Part shown: positions 8,287 through 16,392 of the stretch, piece after piece
How the letters are laid out: every line of letters begins with the position of its first letter
How positions within the stretch are numbered: position 1 is the first letter of the stretch
DNA from: an uncultured Anaerolineae bacterium
Lineage (GTDB): Bacteria; Chloroflexota; Anaerolineae; JACIWP01
Direction: 5' to 3'
Assembly (NCBI GenBank): GCA_938049385.1
Contig: CALIBQ010000003.1
Location: 21,072 to 85,071 of the forward strand
Length of the DNA: 64,000 nt
Notes under the pieces: model-generated
Told to the model about the DNA's origin: nothing
Databases searched by the model: none
Seen by the model: the letters and a program-made list of their open reading frames with translations, nothing else
Made by a program: the position numbers and the translations under genes

Positions 8287-8315
8287 ATTATCGCACAGAA
8301 TGCGCCGGCTGTCAA
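8287..8315 (-). promoter_or_regulatory. Promoter of the AIR synthase transcript
   Basis: TTGACA (8310-8315) and GATAAT (8287-8292) are separated by 17 nt on the minus strand, just past the end of the cytochrome gene. Confidence 0.7.
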
Positions 8316-8353
8316 TATGCCCCGCTCGCCGGCGCGCGGTTGTCTGCATCCTC

Positions 8354-8800
8354 TCACCGAGGATAGGTCTGGGCGAGGTACCGGACCACCGCCTCGATCT
8401 CTTCGGTCGAGAGCACAGCGCCCTTGCGCACCATCCGCTCTACCGTGGCTTTCCAATCCGCCTCGCTCTTGCGGGACTGTTTGACCCGGTCCAGGGTGTG
8501 GCAGACGGTACAGCGTTCCCCTAGAAGGGTCTGGCCGTTCAGCGCCGGCACAGCCGTCGGAGACGGCTCAACGGTAAATGTAGGCGTCGCTTCCACAGTA
8601 GACGTCGGGGAGGGCTGGGCCGCCGGCGTGGACGTCGGGGGCTCGGCCGGCGTTGGGGCCTGTTCCTGCGCGGTCGTCGGGGTCGGTGCCGGCGGCTGGG
8701 TAGGCGTAGGGGCCGGCGGCTGACCGCCGCAGGCGGCCAGAAGCACGACGATACTCATCAACGCCGCAAAGATCAAGAGGATGCACATTCGTCGGGACAT
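8354..8800 (-). CDS. Cytochrome c-type lipoprotein
   Basis: 148 residues. The N-terminus is a lipoprotein signal: a hydrophobic helix then LLAAC, with Cys24 as the lipidated residue. A Pro-Thr-rich spacer of about 60 residues follows, which would hold the domain away from the membrane. The C-terminal 60 residues contain one haem site, CTVCH (97-101), then TLDRVKQS and WKATVERMVRKGA, a pattern seen in small mono-haem domains. No obvious distal Met is placed after the haem site except M118. It likely carries electrons on the outer face of the membrane. It follows the small membrane protein by 12 nt, so the two are a probable electron-transfer pair. Confidence 0.8.
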   Translation of the reverse strand: MSRRMCILLIFAALMSIVVLLAACGGQPPAPTPTQPPAPTPTTAQEQAPTPAEPPTSTPAAQPSPTSTVEATPTFTVEPSPTAVPALNGQTLLGERCTVCHTLDRVKQSRKSEADWKATVERMVRKGAVLSTEEIEAVVRYLAQTYPR

Positions 8801-8812
8801 CGCTTCACCTCA

Positions 8813-9220
8813 TCAGTAGCCTCTGATAAAGTACCACAATGCGCTGAGCAGGAAAATGCCCAGCACCAGCAGGCCGGCGAGCGCGCCCAGGCCGTTGTTC
8901 CACCGCAGATACTGCCGGAAACGGTTCGTGATGAACGCCTTGACGACGAGGACCAGGATGACGACTGCGCCCAGCACGGCATGCAGTGTCACGCGCAGTG
9001 AGGAGAAATAAAGCCCCTGGCTGGCGATGCACAGCACCGCGATCAGCGCCAGCAGGAACAGCGCCGCCACCCCGCCCAGACGGTGCAGGTCACGGAGCCT
9101 GCGCTTTTCGATAGGGAGCACGCGCAGGTATCCTTTCAACTGCGCCATTTCCAGCCCTTGCACCAGGGCCAACGCCAGCACAACCGTGGTGAGGATAGAT
9201 TTAATCATGGTGATGGACAT
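8813..9220 (-). CDS. Four-helix membrane protein, cytochrome b561/DUF4079-like
   Basis: 135 residues from the ATG at 9220 (GGAGGT 5 nt upstream). Four hydrophobic segments are visible at about residues 5-25, 46-66, 76-96 and 110-130. His residues (LHRLGG after helix 1, LHAVLG in helix 3) are spaced as possible haem ligands. The layout resembles small b-type cytochromes or DUF4079-like proteins, but sequence alone does not prove haem binding. With the cytochrome c lipoprotein immediately downstream it could move electrons across the membrane. The pair has its own promoter at 9298-9326. Confidence 0.6.
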   Translation of the reverse strand: MSITMIKSILTTVVLALALVQGLEMAQLKGYLRVLPIEKRRLRDLHRLGGVAALFLLALIAVLCIASQGLYFSSLRVTLHAVLGAVVILVLVVKAFITNRFRQYLRWNNGLGALAGLLVLGIFLLSALWYFIRGY

Positions 9221-9297
9221 AAGGACCTCCGTATCTCGCCAGAGGAAAACAGACAGCATGCCAGCTCAAAAGATGTATTTCACCAAGTATTGACAAT

Positions 9298-9326
9298 ATC
9301 TTACTACAGGATGATTTTCGTGTCAA
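9298..9326 (-). promoter_or_regulatory. Promoter of the membrane protein/cytochrome pair
   Basis: TTGACA (9321-9326), a 17-nt spacer and TAAGAT (9298-9303) on the minus strand, about 80 nt before the start codon at 9220. Confidence 0.65.
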
Positions 9327-9371
9327 AGGGGTATATCCCTTCCCTGCGTGCGTAGGGTTTCCAAAAACACC

Positions 9372-9406
9372 ACGGGCTCCCGGAGCGCCATAGCCCGGAA
9401 GCCCGT
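9372..9406 (-). terminator. Terminator after the DUF2007 gene
   Basis: A 12-bp stem with one wobble (ACGGGCTTCCGG / CCGGGAGCCCGT on the minus strand) is followed by GGTGTTTTTGG. It ends the hydantoinase-DUF2007 unit. Confidence 0.7.
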
Positions 9407-9441
9407 CAGATTGTTCCCGCATATGGTTCGGCACGGCCGTT

Positions 9442-9732
9442 TTACCCGAGCGTATCGCTGATATCGGAAATCTCCGGAAAATCGTCCGAATCCTCGGTAA
9501 AGGGTTCCTCCGCTTCCACTAGGAGAGCGCGAGCGGCGTCGGCATATTCCGCCGGCACCAGCACCCGCACCTCGCCCAACCCGTCCACCGTTAGGCCCAT
9601 GACGATGCCCAAACTCTCATATTGGAGCAGGACCGGGATGCCAGCCGCCTCCAGCTTGGACCGGATCACCTCTGCCCGAAGCTGGCCCGACGCGACGTAC
9701 ACCACCTCTAACCTGCTGGAGTCCTCGTCCAC
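9442..9732 (-). CDS. DUF2007 domain protein
   Basis: 96 residues. The pattern VVYVASGQLRAEVIRSKLEAAGIPVLL then VRVLVPAEYADAARALL is the DUF2007 (putative signal-transducing) fold, a small alpha/beta domain of unknown role. The start is GTG at 9732, only 1 nt past the stop of the upstream gene, with GAGGGA as ribosome site, so it is translationally coupled to the hydantoinase/oxoprolinase gene. The C-terminal tail is acidic. No catalytic residues are recognisable. Confidence 0.75.
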   Translation of the reverse strand: MDEDSSRLEVVYVASGQLRAEVIRSKLEAAGIPVLLQYESLGIVMGLTVDGLGEVRVLVPAEYADAARALLVEAEEPFTEDSDDFPEISDISDTLG

Positions 9733-9733
9733 G

Positions 9734-11752
9734 CTATTCCCTCGCGTTCTCGAAAACGATGAGCCGCGGCCGGCCCACGGCGGTGAAGATCATATCGCTC
9801 CCCAGATAGAGCTTATCACCCCAGCCAGAGGCCACCTGGACATACTGGTGGTTCTCTTCCACTTGAACCTCTACCTTATCCGCGCCGGCTTCACGCGCCC
9901 GCTGTTCTGCCAGCCGGCGCCCAACCACCAGCGCATGCTCCCGGGCTTCCTCCAGTAAGCCGAACTCCCGCACCCCTTCAGGACTGTACAGCCGCACCTT
10001 TTCCCCGCCGTCCACCGGCGCGATCTGCAAGCGCACGGTCTGGATCACACTGCCCGATACCGCGCCAATGGCGTTGGCCAGGCCGGCGTGCTCCGGGATG
10101 CTCAATTCCGTATGCAGTAGCTCCGCCACGCGCGGCATGTAGATGCGCACTGGCGCGCCGATAGCCACCAGGTGCAGGTTGACCTTCAGCATGCACTCCA
10201 GGCTGGTGTTTTCCCTGTCGTTCTGCAGGGCATTGTTGATGAGGAATTCCCCGACGCCGTTCGCCTGCTCCAGCTCCAGGCCGCGTTCATCTGCCAGCAC
10301 TTTGGCGAGAATCTCGCGGGCGATTTTCTCCGACGTGCCGGCCACGATGCGCCGGCAGAATCCCTCGACCGGAAGCCCGGCCATACGCGCCAGGATTTTG
10401 GCCCCAAGCTCGGCGGCTTCAGTGTTCCAGGCGTTGTACATGCCCAGCACGTGGGTCGCGTCGGTGGGGGTGAAGCCGGCGCGCAGGAGATAGCCCTTGT
10501 CCTCCCACTCCTTGAGGTAGCCCAGATAGAGCCGGCGGAATTTCCCCTTGGAGGTGAGCTGATAGAGCGAGCGCGGGCCTTTCTTCAACTCTTCCAGCAG
10601 TTCCACCTCCACCTCGTCCAGCGTGCGGCCGTTCGTGGGGACGGGGCGCATCGGCACCATGAACTCCACCGCCAGCTCGTCATAGGTATCCAGGAGCATA
10701 TCCTGTTTGCGCAGTTCCAGCAGGACTTCGGGGCGCTGAGCCGCCAGGATGGAGAGCGGGATCACGCGCCGGGGTCCGATCTCGATACCGCGCTCGCGGG
10801 TGACGCGCACGTGACTGTCTCCGCCGATGCCGGCAGTGCGCATGTCCACGGCCTCCACCATGGTGCGCCATCTTCCAACGCGCGCGCCTTCGGGGTTGAT
10901 GCCAGGCCGGCCGGCACGCAGGACCGCGATGTCGGTGGTGGTGCCGCCCACATCGACTACCAGCCCATCCTGAAGCGCGACCAAGTGTTTGGCTCCGATG
11001 ACGCTGGCGGCCGGCCCAGAAAGGATAGTCTCCACCGGGCGCTGTTTGGCCATCTCCACATCCATCAACGAGCCGTCGCCGCGCACCACCATCAATGGGG
11101 CGCGGATGCCGCGCTCCTTCATGGCCTGCGCCACCGAATCCATCAGCGAGCGCAGGAAGGGGATCAGGCTGGCATTCAGTGCTACCGTGGTGGCGCGGCG
11201 GATGGAATTCAGGCGGGTGGTCAGTTCGTATCCGCACGTCACCGGCAGTCCGGTCAGCTCTTCCACCATTTGGCGGACGATTTTCTCATGGGTCGGGTTG
11301 CGGATGCCGAAGTAACCGGAAATGGCAAAGGCTTCGACCCGGTCCTTCCATTCAAGGATCGTCTTGCGGGTCAGCTCTAGGTCCAGGGGCTCTTCCTCGT
11401 TGCCGTTGAGGTCATGCCGGCCTGGGAGGAAGACGAAATTATCGGTCACTAGGTCTCGCTGGAAACCATAGTCATACACCAGCTCTTTATCATATCCCAG
11501 GAGCAGGAGGCAGATCGGAGCGCCCTTCCCCTCCACGATGGCATTGGTGGCCAAGGTGGTGGAAATGGCCACCAAGCTGATGTTTTTGGCGTCATTTTCC
11601 ACCACGGCGTCCATGGCGTTGCGGATGCCAATAGCTAGGTCCTCCTTGGTGGTCAATGCCTTGGCGCCCCGCAGTACTGCCCCAGTATCGTAATCCACGA
11701 TGACGGCATCAGTATAGGTGCCCCCGGTATCGATTCCCAGAGCTAGTGCCAT
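9734..11752 (-). CDS. Hydantoinase/oxoprolinase family ATPase (HyuA-like)
   Basis: 672 residues. The N-terminus GIDTGGTYTDAVIVDY is the ATP phosphate loop of the ASKHA-fold HyuA family, and VVDVGGTTTDIAVLRAG near residue 270 is the second one. These proteins use ATP to open cyclic amides (5-oxoproline, N-methylhydantoin) or to carboxylate ketones. The HyuB partner is absent, and residues 350-440 carry an extra segment with a helix-turn-helix-like stretch (KGPRSLYQLTSKGKFRRLYLG), so the substrate is uncertain. It starts at 11752, 13 nt after AAGGAG. A promoter lies at 11811-11839. Confidence 0.8.
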   Translation of the reverse strand: MALALGIDTGGTYTDAVIVDYDTGAVLRGAKALTTKEDLAIGIRNAMDAVVENDAKNISLVAISTTLATNAIVEGKGAPICLLLLGYDKELVYDYGFQRDLVTDNFVFLPGRHDLNGNEEEPLDLELTRKTILEWKDRVEAFAISGYFGIRNPTHEKIVRQMVEELTGLPVTCGYELTTRLNSIRRATTVALNASLIPFLRSLMDSVAQAMKERGIRAPLMVVRGDGSLMDVEMAKQRPVETILSGPAASVIGAKHLVALQDGLVVDVGGTTTDIAVLRAGRPGINPEGARVGRWRTMVEAVDMRTAGIGGDSHVRVTRERGIEIGPRRVIPLSILAAQRPEVLLELRKQDMLLDTYDELAVEFMVPMRPVPTNGRTLDEVEVELLEELKKGPRSLYQLTSKGKFRRLYLGYLKEWEDKGYLLRAGFTPTDATHVLGMYNAWNTEAAELGAKILARMAGLPVEGFCRRIVAGTSEKIAREILAKVLADERGLELEQANGVGEFLINNALQNDRENTSLECMLKVNLHLVAIGAPVRIYMPRVAELLHTELSIPEHAGLANAIGAVSGSVIQTVRLQIAPVDGGEKVRLYSPEGVREFGLLEEAREHALVVGRRLAEQRAREAGADKVEVQVEENHQYVQVASGWGDKLYLGSDMIFTAVGRPRLIVFENARE

Positions 11753-11810
11753 ATTTCACAATATCTCCTTTCCATATCGTGTATCTATGCACAATATATT
11801 CGCTCCGGAC

Positions 11811-11839
11811 AGTATACTACAAATCTGAAGAATTTTCAA
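11811..11839 (-). promoter_or_regulatory. Promoter of the hydantoinase-DUF2007 unit
   Basis: TTGAAA (11834-11839) and TATACT (11811-11816) with a 17-nt spacer on the minus strand. The dispersed repeat begins 12 nt further upstream. Confidence 0.65.
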
Positions 11840-11850
11840 GAGATAGCCCG

Positions 11851-12059
11851 GAGGGTGTTGAAAAAGTCTAAACATACAATCTGTGGAAGAGCGGCCTGGC
11901 GGCTGAAGCCACGGCGACAACCAACTGTGAAGCCTGCCTACGCAGGCTTCGCGAAGCCGGCGCAGGCCGACTTCGCAGGCACAGCCGCAGTTGTAACTGC
12001 CAGGCGATGAGCCAATACCCGCAAATCGAATGACAATCTTGACTTTTTCCAACACTCTC
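11851..12059. repeat. Dispersed repeat, copy A (MITE-like, about 209 bp)
   Basis: It begins GAGGGTGTTGAAAAAGTC and ends with the near complement GACTTTTTCCAACACTCTC, giving imperfect terminal inverted repeats. The interior has a GC-rich hairpin (GCGCAGGCTTCGCGAAG type). The same sequence, inverted, occurs at 18870-19030, and related pieces at 46079-46393. No protein frame is credible here; together with the flanks this fills the 480-nt gap between 11753 and 12234. Confidence 0.75.
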
Positions 12060-12158
12060 AACCCGGACGCCAGAAGCTTCGATACCAGAGTGATTTGCGA
12101 GAAATTCGGGAGGTCCTGAAGCAGCGCGAAAAACCTTTGCGCGCTGTCCATATCATGG

Positions 12159-12164
12159 TATAAT
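12159..12164 (+). promoter_or_regulatory. -10 box (TATAAT) of the chemosensory operon
   Basis: A consensus TATAAT lies 70 nt before the first start codon. The -35 region (TTGCGC, 16 nt upstream) matches only partly. Confidence 0.5.
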
Positions 12165-12234
12165 GGGAAAGCGAGGCGCCAATACGTTCTCCCATACAAA
12201 CCGACTTGGTAAAAGAAGACTCTGGCGAGGGGAA

Positions 12235-13449
12235 ATGGCCAACGGACAGCAGGACAGGATTCTGATCGTTGACGATAACAAGCTGATCCTGAAGCTCGTG
12301 CAGGATAAGCTGGGGGCCGCCGGCTTTGAGGTCTTCACCGCCGAAAGCGCCGAGCAGGCCAGCGCCATCCTACCGTCAGTCAAACCAGACCTCATCGTCC
12401 TGGATGTCATGATGCCGGGCATGGATGGCTACGAGTTCTGCCGTCGGCTGAAATCTGCCCCTGAGACTTCTCCTATCCCTGTTATCATGCTCACGGCGCG
12501 CGGCGACATCAGTGAGAAGGTGCGCGGTTTCGAAGCCGGCGCCGACGACTATCTGGTCAAGCCGTTTGACCCCACTGAGCTGGCCCTGCGCATCCGTGCC
12601 TTGCTGACCCGGGTGCGCTCCGCGCGCGGCCAGGCGTCGGCCCCCTCCCCCGCCGGCCATATCTTCACCGTCTTTTCCCTGCGCGGCGGCTCGGGGAAGA
12701 CCAGCCTGGCGGTCAATCTAGCTATGGCACTGGTCCAGCTCTGGAGCGCCGAGGTCGCCCTGGTAGACCTAGCGTTCGAATCCGACCATGATGCCATGAT
12801 GCTGGACCTGCGGCCCAAATACACCTGGGCGGACCTGGCGGAGAAAGAGCAGACCGAGATTGACGAGGATGTGGTGCTGGGCTGTATGACCAAACACGCC
12901 AGCGGGATATACCTGCTGGCCGCGCCGCCCAGCCCGGTATCCGCCGGCGCCATCACCCCGAAGCTCGTGGGCACCGTCCTCCCCATCCTGCGCTCCCGCT
13001 TCGAGTTCGTGGTGATTGACATGCCCTCCTGCTTCTCCGAGCCGAACCTGGTGACATTCGACCTTGCGGATATCATTATCCTGCTGGTCACACCGGAGCT
13101 GGCCGGCCTGAAGGCCGCCCGCGCCGCGCTAGACATCTTTGACTCGCTGGGCTACCGCAAAGAGCGCCTGTCCATCGTCCTGAACTGGACCTTCCCGAAA
13201 CGCGGCCTGCCCCAGCGCAACATCGAAGATGCCCTGCGTCTGCCCATAGACCTGGTCATCCCATACGACTCGGCGCCGTTCGTGGATGCCATCAACAGCG
13301 GCATCCCACTGCTTCAGGCCAATCCCTCCAGCCGCATCGCTTTCGAACTGCAGAAATACGCCTACCAATTAAGCGTCGAGTATATGCAGTACGCCAACGT
13401 GCCGGCCAGTGAGGTGCTGGCGCGCGTGCAGGCCGCTTTCGGGCATTAG
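12235..13449 (+). CDS. Response-regulator receiver fused to ParA/MinD-type ATPase (CpaE/TadZ-like)
   Basis: 404 residues from the ATG at 12235 (GAGGGGAA just upstream). Residues 8-125 form a complete receiver: DD at 13-14, phospho-acceptor D57 in LDVMMPG, T87 and K109. Residues 140-400 form a P-loop ATPase with RGGSGKTS (150-157), then VVIDMPS as Walker B. The usual signature Lys of the deviant Walker A is Arg here, as in CpaE-like proteins. CpaE/TadZ proteins place pilus or chemosensory complexes in the cell. Being first in a che operon, it may position the array or read CheA output. That role is inferred. Confidence 0.82.
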   Translation: MANGQQDRILIVDDNKLILKLVQDKLGAAGFEVFTAESAEQASAILPSVKPDLIVLDVMMPGMDGYEFCRRLKSAPETSPIPVIMLTARGDISEKVRGFEAGADDYLVKPFDPTELALRIRALLTRVRSARGQASAPSPAGHIFTVFSLRGGSGKTSLAVNLAMALVQLWSAEVALVDLAFESDHDAMMLDLRPKYTWADLAEKEQTEIDEDVVLGCMTKHASGIYLLAAPPSPVSAGAITPKLVGTVLPILRSRFEFVVIDMPSCFSEPNLVTFDLADIIILLVTPELAGLKAARAALDIFDSLGYRKERLSIVLNWTFPKRGLPQRNIEDALRLPIDLVIPYDSAPFVDAINSGIPLLQANPSSRIAFELQKYAYQLSVEYMQYANVPASEVLARVQAAFGH

Positions 13450-13460
13450 GCAGGCAGACC

Positions 13461-14318
13461 ATGGAAGAGCACTCTCCTCCGGAGCTGGAACTGCTCCTGC
13501 GCTATATCGCCCAAGAATGCGGCATTGACTGCCGCAAATACAAGCCCAACTTCCTGGTGCGCCGGCTGGCCTCCCGCATGCGCGTCCACCGCGTCAGCGA
13601 CTACCAGTCGTACCTATATATCCTGAAAAAGCATCCCGAGGAGCTGGACGCCCTTCTGGATAACCTGACCATCAACCTCACTTACTTCTTTCGAGACCAG
13701 AGCGCCTTCGAGGCCCTGCGGGAAGAGGTGCTGGTGCCGCTGATCCGCCAGCGCGACCGCCCCGGCCGGCGCCAGCTCCGCCTGTGGAGCGCCGGCTGTG
13801 CCACCGGCGAGGAGCCGTACTCCCTGGCCATCCTCTTGCATCAACTGCTGGGGACCAACCTGCCGCACTGGGATATATCCATCCTAGCTACCGACCTGGA
13901 CGAGAAGGCCCTGCAAAAGGCGCGGGCCGGCGTGTACGACGCATTCAGCTTCCGGGAAGTCTCGGCACAGGCATTGTCGCCCTTTTTCAGCCTCCAGAAC
14001 GGCCGCTACCATCTCGCTCCCGAGGTCAAATCCCTGGTCGTCTTCCAGCGCCACGACTTGCTCGGCAATTCCTACCCATCCGATATGGACGTGATTTTGT
14101 GCCGCAACGTGCTCATCTATTTCACCCGCGAACAGCACGACCATATCTTTTCTATGTTTCACCGGGCGTTGAGGGACGGCGGCGTCTTGGTCACCGGCAA
14201 GACGGAAATCATGCTGGGACCGATAGCCGCGCTGTTCAAGAGCATCAACCTCCGAGAGCATATTTACCGCAAAGTGCGGACAGACCTGCCGCGTTCGCCG
14301 GCACCCCCTCAGGAGTGA
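13461..14318 (+). CDS. cheR: Chemotaxis protein methyltransferase CheR
   Basis: 285 residues. An N-terminal helical domain (residues 5-80, ending NLTINLTYFFRD) precedes the SAM-binding domain with LWSAGCATGEEPYSLAI (the E of GEE contacts S-adenosylmethionine) and ILATDLDEKALQKARAGVY. The block DVILCRNVLIYF is also diagnostic. CheR methylates Glu residues on chemoreceptors. No receptor gene lies in this operon, so its targets must be encoded elsewhere. It starts 11 nt after the previous stop and is followed 5 nt later by cheW. Confidence 0.95.
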   Translation: MEEHSPPELELLLRYIAQECGIDCRKYKPNFLVRRLASRMRVHRVSDYQSYLYILKKHPEELDALLDNLTINLTYFFRDQSAFEALREEVLVPLIRQRDRPGRRQLRLWSAGCATGEEPYSLAILLHQLLGTNLPHWDISILATDLDEKALQKARAGVYDAFSFREVSAQALSPFFSLQNGRYHLAPEVKSLVVFQRHDLLGNSYPSDMDVILCRNVLIYFTREQHDHIFSMFHRALRDGGVLVTGKTEIMLGPIAALFKSINLREHIYRKVRTDLPRSPAPPQE

Positions 14319-14323
14319 AACGC

Positions 14324-14827
14324 ATGTCCACCGCAGAATACTGGTCCGAGGAACTGGCCCAATTTATCACCTTCAAACTGGCAGACACTGGCTTCGGTGT
14401 CCCCATCGAGCAGGTCCTGCGCATCGAGAGATACCAGCCGGCCACCCGCGTGCCCAACGCCCCGCCCTTCCTGGAAGGCGTCATCAATGTGCATGGAGAT
14501 ATTATCCCGGTGCTGGACCTGCAGAAGCGGCTGAAGGTTGGCCCAGGTGTTCCCAATGGGGAACGGGCGCGCATCATTATTGTGGAAGCCGCCGGCCAGA
14601 AAGTCGGCATGATCGTGGATGATGTTACCGGCATCGAACGCTTTGCGCTGGCGGAAATCGAACCTCCCCCTCCTATGATCGCTGACATCAACGGGGTGTT
14701 CCTCGCCGGCATTATCCATCGGGACGACAAAATGCTCATCCTGCTGGACCTTGCTCGGGTGCTGACCCTCGCGGAGCTGGAGGAGCTGGAGACGCTTCAA
14801 AACGCGCCGGCAGTGCGCGATGAGTAA
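14324..14827 (+). CDS. cheW: Chemotaxis coupling protein CheW
   Basis: 167 residues from the ATG at 14324, with AGGAG 8 nt upstream; a longer frame exists but overlaps cheR. The CheW SH3-like fold is visible: FITFKLADTGFGVPIEQVLRI, then APPFLEGVINVHGDIIPVLDL with the conserved Arg-less variant of GxINLRG, then IIVEAAGQKVGMIVDDVTGI. It links CheA to receptors in a signalling array. The usual NLRG is NVHG here, so the Arg that contacts the receptor or CheA is replaced by His, a small departure from the norm. Confidence 0.92.
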   Translation: MSTAEYWSEELAQFITFKLADTGFGVPIEQVLRIERYQPATRVPNAPPFLEGVINVHGDIIPVLDLQKRLKVGPGVPNGERARIIIVEAAGQKVGMIVDDVTGIERFALAEIEPPPPMIADINGVFLAGIIHRDDKMLILLDLARVLTLAELEELETLQNAPAVRDE

Positions 14828-14845
14828 TCTCGGGGAGAAAGCACC

Positions 14846-15244
14846 ATGAACCGATTTCGCATCCTGGTGGTGGATGACGCCGTGTTCGTCCGCCGGGCCA
14901 TCGCCCAGATACTTCAGGCAAGCGAATTCGAGGTTGTGGGTGAGGCGTCCAACGGCAAAGAGGCCGTCCAGGAATACCGCCGGCTTCAGCCAGACGTAGT
15001 ACTTATGGACATCATGATGCCGGAGATGAACGGCATCGAGGCGGTGCGTCAGATCAAACAGGAACGCCCTTCTGCTAGAATCGTGATGTGCAGTGCGCTG
15101 GGCCAAGAGAATGTCATCATTGAAGCGCTCTCCGCCGGCGCGCTCGATTTCATCGTCAAGCCCTTTCTGCCCGAAAAAGTGCTAGCCACCCTCCGCCATG
15201 TGGTGCAGTTATACACGAGGGGCGAGGAACGCCCAGGTAGCTGA
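14846..15244 (+). CDS. cheY: CheY-like single-domain response regulator
   Basis: 132 residues, one receiver domain. The acidic pair is D10-D11 (LVVDDAVFVRR), the phospho-acceptor is the Asp of VLMDIMMPEMNG and the conserved Lys is in FIVKPF. The switch Thr/Ser is Ser (CSALG). It probably carries the CheA signal to a motor or to the operon's own ATPase. No flagellar gene is in the window, so the output could be twitching or Tad/type IV pili rather than flagella. GGGAG lies 10 nt before the start. Confidence 0.9.
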   Translation: MNRFRILVVDDAVFVRRAIAQILQASEFEVVGEASNGKEAVQEYRRLQPDVVLMDIMMPEMNGIEAVRQIKQERPSARIVMCSALGQENVIIEALSAGALDFIVKPFLPEKVLATLRHVVQLYTRGEERPGS

Positions 15245-15261
15245 ACGCGAGCATCCAACAA

Positions 15262-16392
15262 ATGGGCACTACCACACGACTTGCCCGTCAACCGACCCGA
15301 GTGCTGATCATAGACCGCTCATCCGCATGGCGGCGCGTGCTCGCTGGCATGCTGTCCCAGAGCGAAGAGGTGCGCGTCCTGGCCTCCGCTCCCCCCGAAG
15401 ATGCCCTACCGATGATCCATCAGCACCGCCCGGATGTACTCCTGTGGGGGGTGGACGGTTCCGACCCCCAGGCGCTGACACCACTGCGCAGTGTACAGTA
15501 TCTCAATATCCCTGCCATCGCCATGACCAATTTGGTCGAGCCGCACCAGGTGAACATCCTGCGTCGGCACGGCGCGTATGACGTGTATATCAAGCCGGGC
15601 AATTTCCTGACGGCAGACCTGAACGCGCACCGCATGGAGCTGATCACCAAAATTCGCGCCGCGGCCGAGTCCCGCGCCGGCTCTGCCAGCTCCCAACCGG
15701 TGCCGGCCGCTCCAGCTCGGCCAGCAACCCAGTCGTTGGTCACAGCGGTGCGGCCGCGGCCCCCAACAGGCCGCCTCCGCCATCCCACTGACCCTATTGT
15801 GGTCGCCATCGCCGCCTCGACCGGCGGCCCCCAAAGCCTCGATAAAGTCATTGCCGCACTGCCGGCGGACCTGCCGGCATGCATCCTCATCGTCCAGCAT
15901 ATGCCGGCAGGCTTCACGGCCTCCTTTGCGGATCGGCTCAACCGCAAGGGGCAGTTGCCGGTGAAAGAGGCCGCCGATGGTGACCCGGTGCAGGCCGGCA
16001 GAGCGTATGTCGCCGCCGGCGGGTATCACCTGGTCGTCCAGCGCGCTTTCCCGGGCGGCCCGCTGACCCTGCACCTGGATGATTCACCGCCCGCCAACGG
16101 CTTGCGGCCGGCGGCCAACATGCTCTTCCATTCGCTGGTAAAGCAAGAGGTGGAGCGGGTAGTGGCTGTCGTGATGACCGGCATGGGGACCGACGGTGCG
16201 GAGGGCATACAAGCCATCAAGGCCCTGGGCGGCTGGGTCATCGCCCAGGACGAAGAGACCAGCGTCATCTACGGCATGCCAAAAGCCGCTGTGGCGACCG
16301 GCTGTGTAGACCGGATCGTCCCTCTGTCCTCTATTCCGGAGGAAATCGTGAAAGCTGTACAGAACATGCGGTTGCGAGAGCGTCTGCCATGA
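15262..16392 (+). CDS. cheB: Chemotaxis protein-glutamate methylesterase CheB with degenerate receiver
   Basis: 376 residues. The C-terminal methylesterase has its full triad: S186 (AASTGGP), H213 (VQHMPAGF) and D311 (MGTDGAEG). The N-terminal receiver is degraded. The acidic pair reads IIDRSS and the position of the phospho-acceptor Asp is Gly63 (PDVLLWGVDG), although the Lys of YIKPG remains. CheA therefore cannot activate it by phosphorylation at the usual site. A Pro-Ala-rich linker (about 140-175) joins the domains. It removes methyl or amide groups from receptors, opposing CheR. It overlaps cheA by 4 nt. Confidence 0.92.
   Translation: MGTTTRLARQPTRVLIIDRSSAWRRVLAGMLSQSEEVRVLASAPPEDALPMIHQHRPDVLLWGVDGSDPQALTPLRSVQYLNIPAIAMTNLVEPHQVNILRRHGAYDVYIKPGNFLTADLNAHRMELITKIRAAAESRAGSASSQPVPAAPARPATQSLVTAVRPRPPTGRLRHPTDPIVVAIAASTGGPQSLDKVIAALPADLPACILIVQHMPAGFTASFADRLNRKGQLPVKEAADGDPVQAGRAYVAAGGYHLVVQRAFPGGPLTLHLDDSPPANGLRPAANMLFHSLVKQEVERVVAVVMTGMGTDGAEGIQAIKALGGWVIAQDEETSVIYGMPKAAVATGCVDRIVPLSSIPEEIVKAVQNMRLRERLP

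Noticed and set aside
11756..12199. A minus-strand frame upstream of the hydantoinase gene
   Set aside because: It is made of the dispersed repeat and a promoter region; no protein similarity is apparent.
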